A stretch of 50,829 nt of DNA from Chloroflexota bacterium (GTDB lineage Bacteria > Chloroflexota > Anaerolineae > J036 > Brachytrichaceae): the NCBI GenBank assembly GCA_021788625.1, contig JAJYKL010000019.1, forward strand, positions 1 through 50,829, given 5' to 3'. The first letter of the stretch is position 1. Each line of letters starts with the position of its first letter. Positions 7,524 through 14,488 of this stretch are shown piece by piece. Position numbers and translations under genes: made by a program. The notes under the pieces are model-generated. The model was not told the DNA's origin. It made no database searches and saw only the letters and a program-made list of their open reading frames with translations.

Positions 7524-8968
7524 TACGGCTTGGGCATATTCGCGATCGCGTCGAAGGCGGGCCGCGGCGAGCCGTCGGGATGAATGATGCTGTAGGTGGC
7601 CGGATCCCCACCGGCTTCATTGGGCTTCTGTCCAATCTTTTGTATGTAATCCAGATTGAAGACGATGCCGAATTTCACAAAGCCTGAATCGCGCATGATT
7701 TGAAAACCCTGCACGATCCAATTCGCCTGATCCTGTTCGGTGTTGTCCAGTGCAAAACCGAAGTCGGGTGGGGTACCCTGCACTCCAAGGTTCTGCATGG
7801 AAGCCCAACCGAACTCGGTGACGCATTGTGGCTTGTTGGTACGTTGATAGTAACCGTACAAAGTACTCTTAAATGACCAGGAGTGGTTGGGGTTATCGAA
7901 CGGACCGCGGAATGTAGCTTTGGGATTGTTGTATCCCTGGTTCCACGCTATATCAGGAGGCAAGTTATATCCGTTTAGGTGGACACCAATGCAATCCACC
8001 AGGGCTGGTCCACCACCTGCTACAAACTGATCCATGTAGGTAAAGTCATCCAGTGACTTTCCCGGTGCGCTATAGCCAGTTGGCGCCAGGGCTCCCATGA
8101 TGATCACAATGCTGGGGTCCACAGCCCGAATAGCTGGCACCACAACCTTGAGCATTTTGATATAAGCGCCACCACTGATGTCACCGGAAGGTGTTGTCCA
8201 CTCACGGTCGATGTTCATCTCATTCCATACCTCGACCGCTTGCACACAACCCTTGTAGCGCGCTATCACCTTCTGAAAGAACTGGGCCGCCAGGTTGAGG
8301 TCATCAGGTGGACCGGTCTTGGCTGGTACGATCACTGAGCGTGACCACTTGGGTGCGTCGATGATGCCGAACAGAATATTCAGGCCTTTCTTGTTGGCAT
8401 CAGCCGTGAAGGCATCCAGTAATTGCCAGTTGGTCCGTGCCTTGGTCCAGTCATTCGGGTCGGGCTGGAAGTCCCTCCAGCGTACCTGAGCTTTGGTCCA
8501 GTTCAGTTTCAATTTAGTTGCCATGACGCTGTTCCAATAACCGATGTCGCCCACTGGCCAGTCGCTCTGAATGCCATACCCGAACTTGGTTGGTGCGGTA
8601 TGAGGCGAAGGGCAGACAAAATCGGCCAGACCAGGCAGCGCGCCACGCGGGTCGGTAGTTGCCTGCGGCGAGGCGGTGTTTGTTTCACCTGTCGGTTGTG
8701 TACCTGCGGGGTTGGTTGTGGGCTCGATAGCAGCGCCGGCCTGTGGAGTGCCATCTGACGAAAAGATAGTGACCGCCGGAACGAATGGCGTTGCCGGAGA
8801 GCTTTGCGCGGTGCTGCCATTACCTGCACTGGTTAAGCCTCGAATGCCAAGGATGAATAAGGCAGCGCCTAGGACAAGCAAAACAGCGAGGGCCAGTGCG
8901 CCAATGAGCGTACGCCGTCTGCTGTCGTGGTCAGGGTCTATTTTGGGGCTGAACGAATAGCGACTCAT
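7523..8968 (-). CDS. Membrane-anchored GH clan A-like glycoside hydrolase, paralogue of the next gene
   Basis: 481 residues. A short cytoplasmic N-terminus and one membrane helix (about 21-43) are followed by a Pro/Thr/Ser-rich linker (50-110), then a TIM-barrel-like domain. VEVWNEMN gives Glu250 as the probable acid/base, and TEFGWAS gives Glu385 as the probable nucleophile. The usual Pro after WNE is Met here. It shares with the downstream protein the LAPTG motif, the tyrosine-rich stretch before the nucleophile and the closing DAI-NMPK motif, so the pair arose by duplication, with the anchor changed from lipoprotein to membrane helix. It starts the two-gene unit; about 420 apparently gene-free bases lie upstream. 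Confidence 0.75.
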   Translation of the reverse strand: MSRYSFSPKIDPDHDSRRRTLIGALALAVLLVLGAALFILGIRGLTSAGNGSTAQSSPATPFVPAVTIFSSDGTPQAGAAIEPTTNPAGTQPTGETNTASPQATTDPRGALPGLADFVCPSPHTAPTKFGYGIQSDWPVGDIGYWNSVMATKLKLNWTKAQVRWRDFQPDPNDWTKARTNWQLLDAFTADANKKGLNILFGIIDAPKWSRSVIVPAKTGPPDDLNLAAQFFQKVIARYKGCVQAVEVWNEMNIDREWTTPSGDISGGAYIKMLKVVVPAIRAVDPSIVIIMGALAPTGYSAPGKSLDDFTYMDQFVAGGGPALVDCIGVHLNGYNLPPDIAWNQGYNNPKATFRGPFDNPNHSWSFKSTLYGYYQRTNKPQCVTEFGWASMQNLGVQGTPPDFGFALDNTEQDQANWIVQGFQIMRDSGFVKFGIVFNLDYIQKIGQKPNEAGGDPATYSIIHPDGSPRPAFDAIANMPKP

Positions 8969-9394
8969 GTATTTGTAGATTATTTCCCGTTACTTTGATA
9001 GTTTCACACACCCGGTATGTGTTGAACGGCTAAATGGTGGATGGTTTCACAGGCGAACGATCCTAATGCACCATCACTGGAGCAACGGATGCTGTGCTTG
9101 CCGTGTATTTCGCTAGCTGGAATTCCATCGACTGGCGCTACAAGTACTCAGGCCCGCGATAACACTCATCTCTGGCCTGACCCATATTGCATTCGCATTG
9201 TGCTGGCACAACATAAAACATAAACAAACTGAACTGCGCTGGTAAAAGCCAATGCAGTAATGAAGACCCTATGATAAGGCATGTTCCTAACGCCGTCGCT
9301 AGATGAGCTGCAGCGAGAGTATGACCTTCATCACAAAGGATGTCCATCTTTACTGAAAGGAACGCATCCCTGGCATGGGACCTGTAGCGATGAT
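8969..9394. other. Intergenic stretch, no gene seen
   Basis: About 425 bases between two minus-strand genes. An 86-codon minus frame (9138-9398) has no recognisable features or ribosome binding site. The stretch probably holds the terminator of the YbbR gene and the promoter of the GH pair, but I see no clear hairpin or hexamer pair. Confidence 0.4.
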
Positions 9395-10648
9395 TCATGG
9401 GCCACTGGTCACCGTCGGTGTAATGTTGTTCAGCGGTGCCAGCTCCACCTGTACTGTAGCCGGTAGCACACTTTGTGCTGTGATTCCCTCGGGCACGCGT
9501 ACCACGGGTGTGAGTTGATGCACACCCGCTTGCAGACCTGTCAGGTTCAGCTCCACAATCACATCGGTTTCCGTTAACACATTGAGTTGGGGCAGTGGTC
9601 CGTTGAGCAATATGTCAACGGAAGCGGGTGAAACGGTAACACTGAAAGCCTGGCTCAGGCCGAGCAGTACGGGTGTGCGCTTCACCGTTCGTGAACCAAT
9701 CAGTGGCTGTACCCTGATGTGCACATGTACGCTGGTTTGTTTCTCCGACACTAATGAAACTCCGGTCGGTACGTCGATGCCGATCTGTTCGTCAATGTCA
9801 CTCTTGGCACCATCGATCATAACGGGAAGTGTTTCGATATAACCTTTTGTGGCTTGCACAGCAGCGACAGGGCCGTAGATGGTTACGATGACCGGGTCAA
9901 CAGTTACGTCGGTGACTGCGTAGCCTTCTGCAGGCTGTCCATGAAGCTGCACAAAAACCGCCAGGTCGCGGTAGTTACTGAGTTGCTCCAGGGGGACTCG
10001 CACTGAAATGTAATCTGGCACCACGTGCACTTCGCTCACCACCTGACCGCTACTGTCACGCGCAAAGGCACGCACTTCCGATTCCACAGAAGCCCGTGCA
10101 CCGTCTACCGAAACAACGGCATTCACGCTCTGAACGCGTGAAATGACATCTTGAGTTCCTGAGACGGTTACCTGCAGCGGGATGGAAGTGGGGGATCCAA
10201 CCCGGAAGCCGAGCGCTGGAGTGCCGATCAATGTAATACTGACCGGCATTTTCACAGACAGGACTCGTTCGATGGTCACCACCCCCGTAACCGGTTGAAC
10301 CGACAGCAATTCAACTTCTCTGGGTGGCAGCGTGGGTGTAAGTGATATTACGTGAGATCCTAAGGATAGTTTAGCTAAGTCCACATCAACCGACAGCCCC
10401 GATGAGTTCAGGCGGTTATAAACACTACGAGGTCCACGTATGCGAACAGTGACCGACACGGGCAGTGTATCGCTCCAGGTGGCACTCCCAATTTGATTTT
10501 CACCCAAAATGACTACTTTGGCTGACAGGTTTTCGTCAACGATCGGGTCGTCCTGGAGTGTCGACAGCGTCCATGCACCAAAGCCGAATAGCAGTGCCAG
10601 TACTATCAGTCCCAGGTTGTTCACCAGCCAGCGTAGGATCGTTCCCAT
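9395..10648 (-). CDS. YbbR-domain protein (CdaR-like)
   Basis: 417 residues. N-terminal membrane anchor (about 10-30: LGLIVLALLFGFGAWTL) followed by four or so YbbR-type beta repeats; recognisable units are PVSVTVRIRGPRSVYNRL, VTVSGTQDVISRV, VTIYGPVAAVQAT and VDILLNGPLPQLNVL. In Firmicutes the YbbR protein CdaR regulates the di-adenylate cyclase CdaA, with glmM next in the operon. Here neither cyclase nor glmM is adjacent, so the regulatory link is family knowledge, not visible context. It is transcribed away from glnA, with the intergenic region between them. Confidence 0.8.
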   Translation of the reverse strand: MGTILRWLVNNLGLIVLALLFGFGAWTLSTLQDDPIVDENLSAKVVILGENQIGSATWSDTLPVSVTVRIRGPRSVYNRLNSSGLSVDVDLAKLSLGSHVISLTPTLPPREVELLSVQPVTGVVTIERVLSVKMPVSITLIGTPALGFRVGSPTSIPLQVTVSGTQDVISRVQSVNAVVSVDGARASVESEVRAFARDSSGQVVSEVHVVPDYISVRVPLEQLSNYRDLAVFVQLHGQPAEGYAVTDVTVDPVIVTIYGPVAAVQATKGYIETLPVMIDGAKSDIDEQIGIDVPTGVSLVSEKQTSVHVHIRVQPLIGSRTVKRTPVLLGLSQAFSVTVSPASVDILLNGPLPQLNVLTETDVIVELNLTGLQAGVHQLTPVVRVPEGITAQSVLPATVQVELAPLNNITPTVTSGP

Positions 10649-10721
10649 GTGAAGTAATTCTCATTATAGGCGCTGAGGCAGAAACAACCCTGTGTACCAC
10701 GCACGATTCGCTGACGACGTC

Positions 10722-10749
10722 TTGACGAAATTGGCGGGCGTCATATAAT
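10722..10749 (+). promoter_or_regulatory. Sigma-70 type promoter upstream of glnA
   Basis: TTGACG (10722-10727), 16-nt spacer, perfect TATAAT (10744-10749). The predicted start is near 10756, giving a leader of about 230 nt before the glnA ATG at 10989. Confidence 0.75.
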
Positions 10750-10784
10750 ACGCCCTCGTAAGTGACCCCTTTGGATTACTTACC

Positions 10785-10835
10785 ATGCACGTTTTAAGAA
10801 CGCCACCCAGACGTGATGGTTTTCGCTCTATCTGA
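10785..10835 (+). CDS. Possible 16-residue leader peptide in the glnA leader
   Basis: ATG at 10785 opens MHVLRTPPRRDGFRSI and stops at TGA 10833-10835, at the edge of the terminator loop. Only a weak GGA lies upstream. Position inside the hairpin suggests translation could affect folding; the peptide has no run of Gln or another regulatory residue, so this is speculative. Confidence 0.2.
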   Translation: MHVLRTPPRRDGFRSI

Positions 10836-10865
10836 AAACCATCACGTTTTTTGTTTTCTGGGTGG
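10803..10865 (+). terminator. Intrinsic terminator / attenuator hairpin in the glnA leader
   Basis: CGTGATGGTTTTC (10812-10824) pairs perfectly with GAAAACCATCACG (10834-10846) around a 9-nt loop and is followed by TTTTTTGTTTT. An outer arm CCACCCAGA (10803-10811) pairs with TCTGGGTGG (10857-10865) beyond the T tract. The hairpin lies about 50 nt after the predicted start and 120 nt before the gene, so it would stop most transcripts unless relieved, or would end a separate short RNA. Confidence 0.7.
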
Positions 10866-10988
10866 TGCATAGAGTACGATCGGAAGATTGCGGCATGTAG
10901 ACGTATATTCGTGCTAAGTGGCATTGTTCGCAATCCAATGTTCCATCAAGCTCTTTGGAATAATAGCCCTGGGATAGTAAGGAGAAAC

Positions 10989-12482
10989 ATGAGCGAAAAA
11001 TTGACTGTACCAACTGAAAGCCTGCCAGGAGGCGGGTATTGTCCCGCATCCACTCCCACCAGTGGCGTCGAAGCGTTGGAGTTCGCACGCGCCCGAAAAG
11101 TGGCTCAAGTGGATCTGAAGTTTGTGGACCTGCCTGGCCAATGGCAGCATTTCACGGTCCCCATCAACATGCTCGATGAAAGTGCCTTTGCTGAAGGGGT
11201 CGGATTCGATGGATCATCGATTCGGGGCTTCCAGGCTATCCAGGAAAGTGACATGCTGCTTTTCCCCGATCCCACCACAGCCGTTATTGATCCCTTCTCC
11301 ACCAGTGTACCTACGCTGTCGTTAGTTTGTAACGTGAAGGACCCCATCACGGGTGAATCCTACACGCGCGACCCCCGCTACGTGGCACAGAAGGCTGAAG
11401 CATACCTGAAGAGCACTGGTATCGCCGATTCATCCTATTTTGGACCGGAAGCCGAGTTTTTTGTGTTCGATTCGGTTCGCTTCGATCAGAATCAATATAG
11501 TAGCTACTACTTTATCGATAGTGACGAAGCTATTTGGAATAGCGGTCGCCCGAATGATGGCAAGATGAACCAAGGCCATCGTCCGCGTTACAAGGAGGGT
11601 TATTTCCCTGTTGCGCCGCTCGATACCCTACAGGATCTGCGTACCCAGATGACCATGACACTGGTGTCATTAGGTATCGACATCGAAACCCATCACCACG
11701 AGGTTGCCACTGGCGGGCAGTGCGAAATCGATATGCGCTTTAAAACGCTGACCGCGATGGCCGACCAACTGCTAATGTACAAGTATGTCATTCACAATGT
11801 GGCATCACGTGGTGGAAAGACGGCCACATTCATGCCCAAGCCACTCTTCGCAGATAACGGTTCCGGGATGCATGTCCATCAAAGCTTATGGAAAAATGGC
11901 AAACCGCTGTTTTATGATGCGAATGGTTATGCCCTGATATCCCAAACGGCCAAGTATTATATTGGCGGTCTTCTGAAGCATGCCCCCGCACTGCTGGCAC
12001 TTACCTCGCCCACGACCAACTCATACCGGCGATTGGTGCCAGGCTACGAAGCACCCGTAAACCTGGTGTACTCACAGCGAAATCGCTCGGCGGCTTGCCG
12101 CATCCCCATGTACAGTAAGAGTCCTGTGTCCAAGCGTATTGAGTTCCGTTGCCCGGATCCACAGTGCAATCCATATCTGGCTTTCAGTGCCATGCTACTG
12201 GCTGGGATCGACGGTATTCAAAACAAGATCGATCCGGGCGAACCCATGGACGTAGATATCTTCGAGCTTTCACCCGAAGAAATGACGAAGATCCGAACAG
12301 TGCCAGGCAGTTTGCAGGAGGCGCTGGATGCTCTGGAGCAGGATCACAGTTTCCTGCTTACGGGAGGCGTGTTCACGCCGGATCTGCTGGAAATGTACCT
12401 GAATCTGAAGCGCAGCCGCGAAGTGGATCCTGTTCGCTTACGCCCACATCCCTATGAGTTCTATCTGTACTACGAGCTCTAG
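10989..12482 (+). CDS. glnA: Glutamine synthetase, type I
   Basis: 497 residues, a normal length. It makes glutamine from glutamate, ammonia and ATP in the cytoplasm. Visible are the beta-grasp start ([15 protein letters not shown]), GFDGSSIRG, the metal site [10 protein letters not shown], the ATP signature [18 protein letters not shown] and NRSAACRIP. The segment that carries the adenylylation tyrosine in enteric enzymes (NLYDLPPEE) reads DIFELSPEE here with Phe425, so control by adenylylation is not expected. The ATG at 10989 follows TAAGGAGAAAC, a strong ribosome binding site; an upstream in-frame start would begin inside the leader terminator and is rejected. Regulation probably lies in the leader. 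Confidence 0.97.
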   Translation: MSEKLTVPTESLPGGGYCPASTPTSGVEALEFARARKVAQVDLKFVDLPGQWQHFTVPINMLDESAFAEGVGFDGSSIRGFQAIQESDMLLFPDPTTAVIDPFSTSVPTLSLVCNVKDPITGESYTRDPRYVAQKAEAYLKSTGIADSSYFGPEAEFFVFDSVRFDQNQYSSYYFIDSDEAIWNSGRPNDGKMNQGHRPRYKEGYFPVAPLDTLQDLRTQMTMTLVSLGIDIETHHHEVATGGQCEIDMRFKTLTAMADQLLMYKYVIHNVASRGGKTATFMPKPLFADNGSGMHVHQSLWKNGKPLFYDANGYALISQTAKYYIGGLLKHAPALLALTSPTTNSYRRLVPGYEAPVNLVYSQRNRSAACRIPMYSKSPVSKRIEFRCPDPQCNPYLAFSAMLLAGIDGIQNKIDPGEPMDVDIFELSPEEMTKIRTVPGSLQEALDALEQDHSFLLTGGVFTPDLLEMYLNLKRSREVDPVRLRPHPYEFYLYYEL

Positions 12483-12523
12483 CCAAGTGCCAGGGATTTG
12501 GGCTGATTAACGAAAGCACCTCA

Positions 12524-12550
12524 TGCCCCCGACCGATACAGTCGGGGGCA
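12524..12550. terminator. Bidirectional hairpin between convergent glnA and GT2 genes
   Basis: TGCCCCCGAC (12524-12533) and GTCGGGGGCA (12541-12550) form a perfect 10-bp stem with a 7-nt loop. No T tract follows on either strand, but the position between two convergent genes fits a terminator. Confidence 0.5.
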
Positions 12551-12583
12551 TTGCAGTTAGGCCATGGAACGATTCGGAGCGCA

Positions 12584-13249
12584 CTAAACTTTCGCGAAGC
12601 GGTACTTAATCAGTGTGCGAACGGCCGGCCAGCCATCCAAAGGCGAGAGCTTCTTCTGTTCATGACGCGCGGTATAGCGAATGGGCACTTCGACGATGCG
12701 GTACCCGCGTCGTAGTATTTTCGCCGTCAATTCAGCTTCTACATCGAACCGGCGGCATACCAGACGCATATCCTTAACCACCTCGCGTGCCATGGTCTTG
12801 TAGCATGTCTCCATGTCCTGAAGTGTCGCCCCATAGAGCAGATCTGTGAGAAACGTCAGAAAGCGATTACCAAGTGCCATGTACCATTTCTGCGTTCCCA
12901 GATTACGCACTCCATAAACCACCTGGGTCTCCCCACTTATGATTGGAGCGATAAGCTTGAAGTAATCGGTGGGATCGTATTCCAGGTCAGCGTCCTGGAT
13001 GATGATGACATCACCCGTTACGTGTTGCAAGGCTGTCTGCACCGCCGCCCCTTTACCACCATTCACTTCATGAGTGATGATCTTTAGGTTCGGAATGTGC
13101 TGCTGCTGCAGGATCTCGCTGGTTCCATCTTTCGAGCAGTCGTCCACCAGAACAATTTCTTTCTCAATCGGTACGGCCGAGACACGCTGAAGTATCTCTG
13201 CAATGGTCGTCGCCTCGTTGTATACCGGCATGACAACTGACAGCTTCAT
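12584..13249 (-). CDS. Family 2 glycosyltransferase (dolichyl-phosphate mannosyltransferase-like)
   Basis: 221 residues of GT-A fold: SVVMPVYNEATTIAEIL at the start, VLVDDCSKDGT, and the DXD-type QDADLEYDP that binds metal and nucleotide sugar. The length and the RRGYRIVEVPIRYTAR ending match DPM1/polyprenyl-phosphate hexose synthases that lack a membrane domain. It would load a sugar on polyprenyl phosphate on the inner face, the donor that GT39-type enzymes use on the outer face. Two such enzymes are encoded just upstream on the same strand, so a common glycan pathway is likely (inference). 84 nt separate it from the CAP gene. Confidence 0.85.
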   Translation of the reverse strand: MKLSVVMPVYNEATTIAEILQRVSAVPIEKEIVLVDDCSKDGTSEILQQQHIPNLKIITHEVNGGKGAAVQTALQHVTGDVIIIQDADLEYDPTDYFKLIAPIISGETQVVYGVRNLGTQKWYMALGNRFLTFLTDLLYGATLQDMETCYKTMAREVVKDMRLVCRRFDVEAELTAKILRRGYRIVEVPIRYTARHEQKKLSPLDGWPAVRTLIKYRFAKV

Positions 13250-13333
13250 AAACTCATTGTTCCTCTCGTTTGTTGTATCGTGCTTCTCGGCCGCTATCGT
13301 GCGATGGATTTCTCTATGTTATCAGGTAACCTG

Positions 13334-14482
13334 CTATCGCTTCATTCTGAAGAACCAGACTGCGCCGGCCAGCACGATTACACTCTGCACCAAGAGATAG
13401 ACAGGCAACCAGTCTGGTAGCGTGATGTCTGGTCGTTCGGCGAGCAATGTGCCCTGCATTGGCTTTGGCCGGACAGGGACGGTTGCGGCTGCACGTGTAG
13501 GCGTTGCCATCGGTAAAGCAGCGGTGACCTGAGCCACTGGAACACGCTGTGCCTTATTCACTGAAGGAGACTGCGTCAATGCAACAGGCGTTGTAAACGC
13601 TGTTGGAGGAGCACTACTGGTGGCTTCAGTGGTCGTCGCGCCTGTGATCTGTAAGCCTGGACTCATAGGTGCCACCTGAGGAGTGCTATTCGGGTCGTAC
13701 TGAACACTGGCCGCCGAGATCGCACTACGCCCACCGCCATCGCGCATCTGAACGTACACGGTTTTCAAGCCCGGTGTGGTGTCAAAAGTGAATGGGACCA
13801 GGGCTTCCCATTTACGCCAGTTGATTCCCTTGAACGTATAGTCAGTTGCCACACGCATCTCGACAGCCCGACCCATGGCATTACCCTCGCCACCTGGCAT
13901 GGCGTCCTCCTGAGTCAGGTGAAGGGCAACCTGCGGGACATTGATGAGCGTAACACCATCATTGATAAAAATGGGCAATACGTTTGGCTGAGATCCGAAA
14001 TCGAGTGTCCAGTAGGTGGTCTGAACCCCGGCGCTATTGGTGGCTGTCGCTATACCAATGCCAATCTCACGGAAACGATTGGTGAGCAGCGTACGCCTTT
14101 GCGCTTCATCCTGCAGAATAGAGTGCAGCGCTTCGTCGAAGCTTTTCTCACCGGCATAGACGAGTTCGCCCCAGATACGGGTGCTGGACCAGGCAGGATA
14201 CCCGGCCAGACTGATCCGTTCCACAGGAGTGGAGCCATCTGAACCGGTATGGTCCACAAAGCCTTTATGGGCCATGTCGTCGCTGTGTTTCTGGGCCGCC
14301 GTCTCCAGGGCTGGATTCACCGCCAGGGGTGTCAGCCCACTGGAAAGCCGTGCACCGTTTACCAGTGCCATCACCGCAGCTTTGCCAGCTGACTGTGAAT
14401 AAACAAGTGCCGGTGTTCCGCCGCATACCAGAGCGACCAGCAAAGTGACCGACAGAAACCTAGGTAGGTGCGTTGAAAACAT
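13334..14482 (-). CDS. Secreted CAP/SCP-domain protein (YkwD-like) with C-terminal membrane anchor
   Basis: 382 residues. A signal peptide (about 1-30) precedes a CAP domain (about 35-165): LVNGARLSSGLTPLAVNPAL, AAQKHSDDMAHKGFVDH, and FREIGIGIA near its end. An Ig-like beta region (about 190-270) and a Pro/Thr-rich linker lead to one membrane helix with a basic end (WLPVYLLVQSVIVLAGAVWF then RMKR). Bacterial CAP proteins are extracellular and of mostly unknown function. The gene begins 6 nt after the stop of the 966-residue glycosyltransferase and belongs to its operon. Confidence 0.8.
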   Translation of the reverse strand: MFSTHLPRFLSVTLLVALVCGGTPALVYSQSAGKAAVMALVNGARLSSGLTPLAVNPALETAAQKHSDDMAHKGFVDHTGSDGSTPVERISLAGYPAWSSTRIWGELVYAGEKSFDEALHSILQDEAQRRTLLTNRFREIGIGIATATNSAGVQTTYWTLDFGSQPNVLPIFINDGVTLINVPQVALHLTQEDAMPGGEGNAMGRAVEMRVATDYTFKGINWRKWEALVPFTFDTTPGLKTVYVQMRDGGGRSAISAASVQYDPNSTPQVAPMSPGLQITGATTTEATSSAPPTAFTTPVALTQSPSVNKAQRVPVAQVTAALPMATPTRAAATVPVRPKPMQGTLLAERPDITLPDWLPVYLLVQSVIVLAGAVWFFRMKR

Positions 14483-14488
14483 GGTGGC

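Noticed and set aside
9138-9398. 86-codon frame in the gap before the GH pair
   Set aside because: No family features, no ribosome binding site, and it overlaps the end of the YbbR gene.
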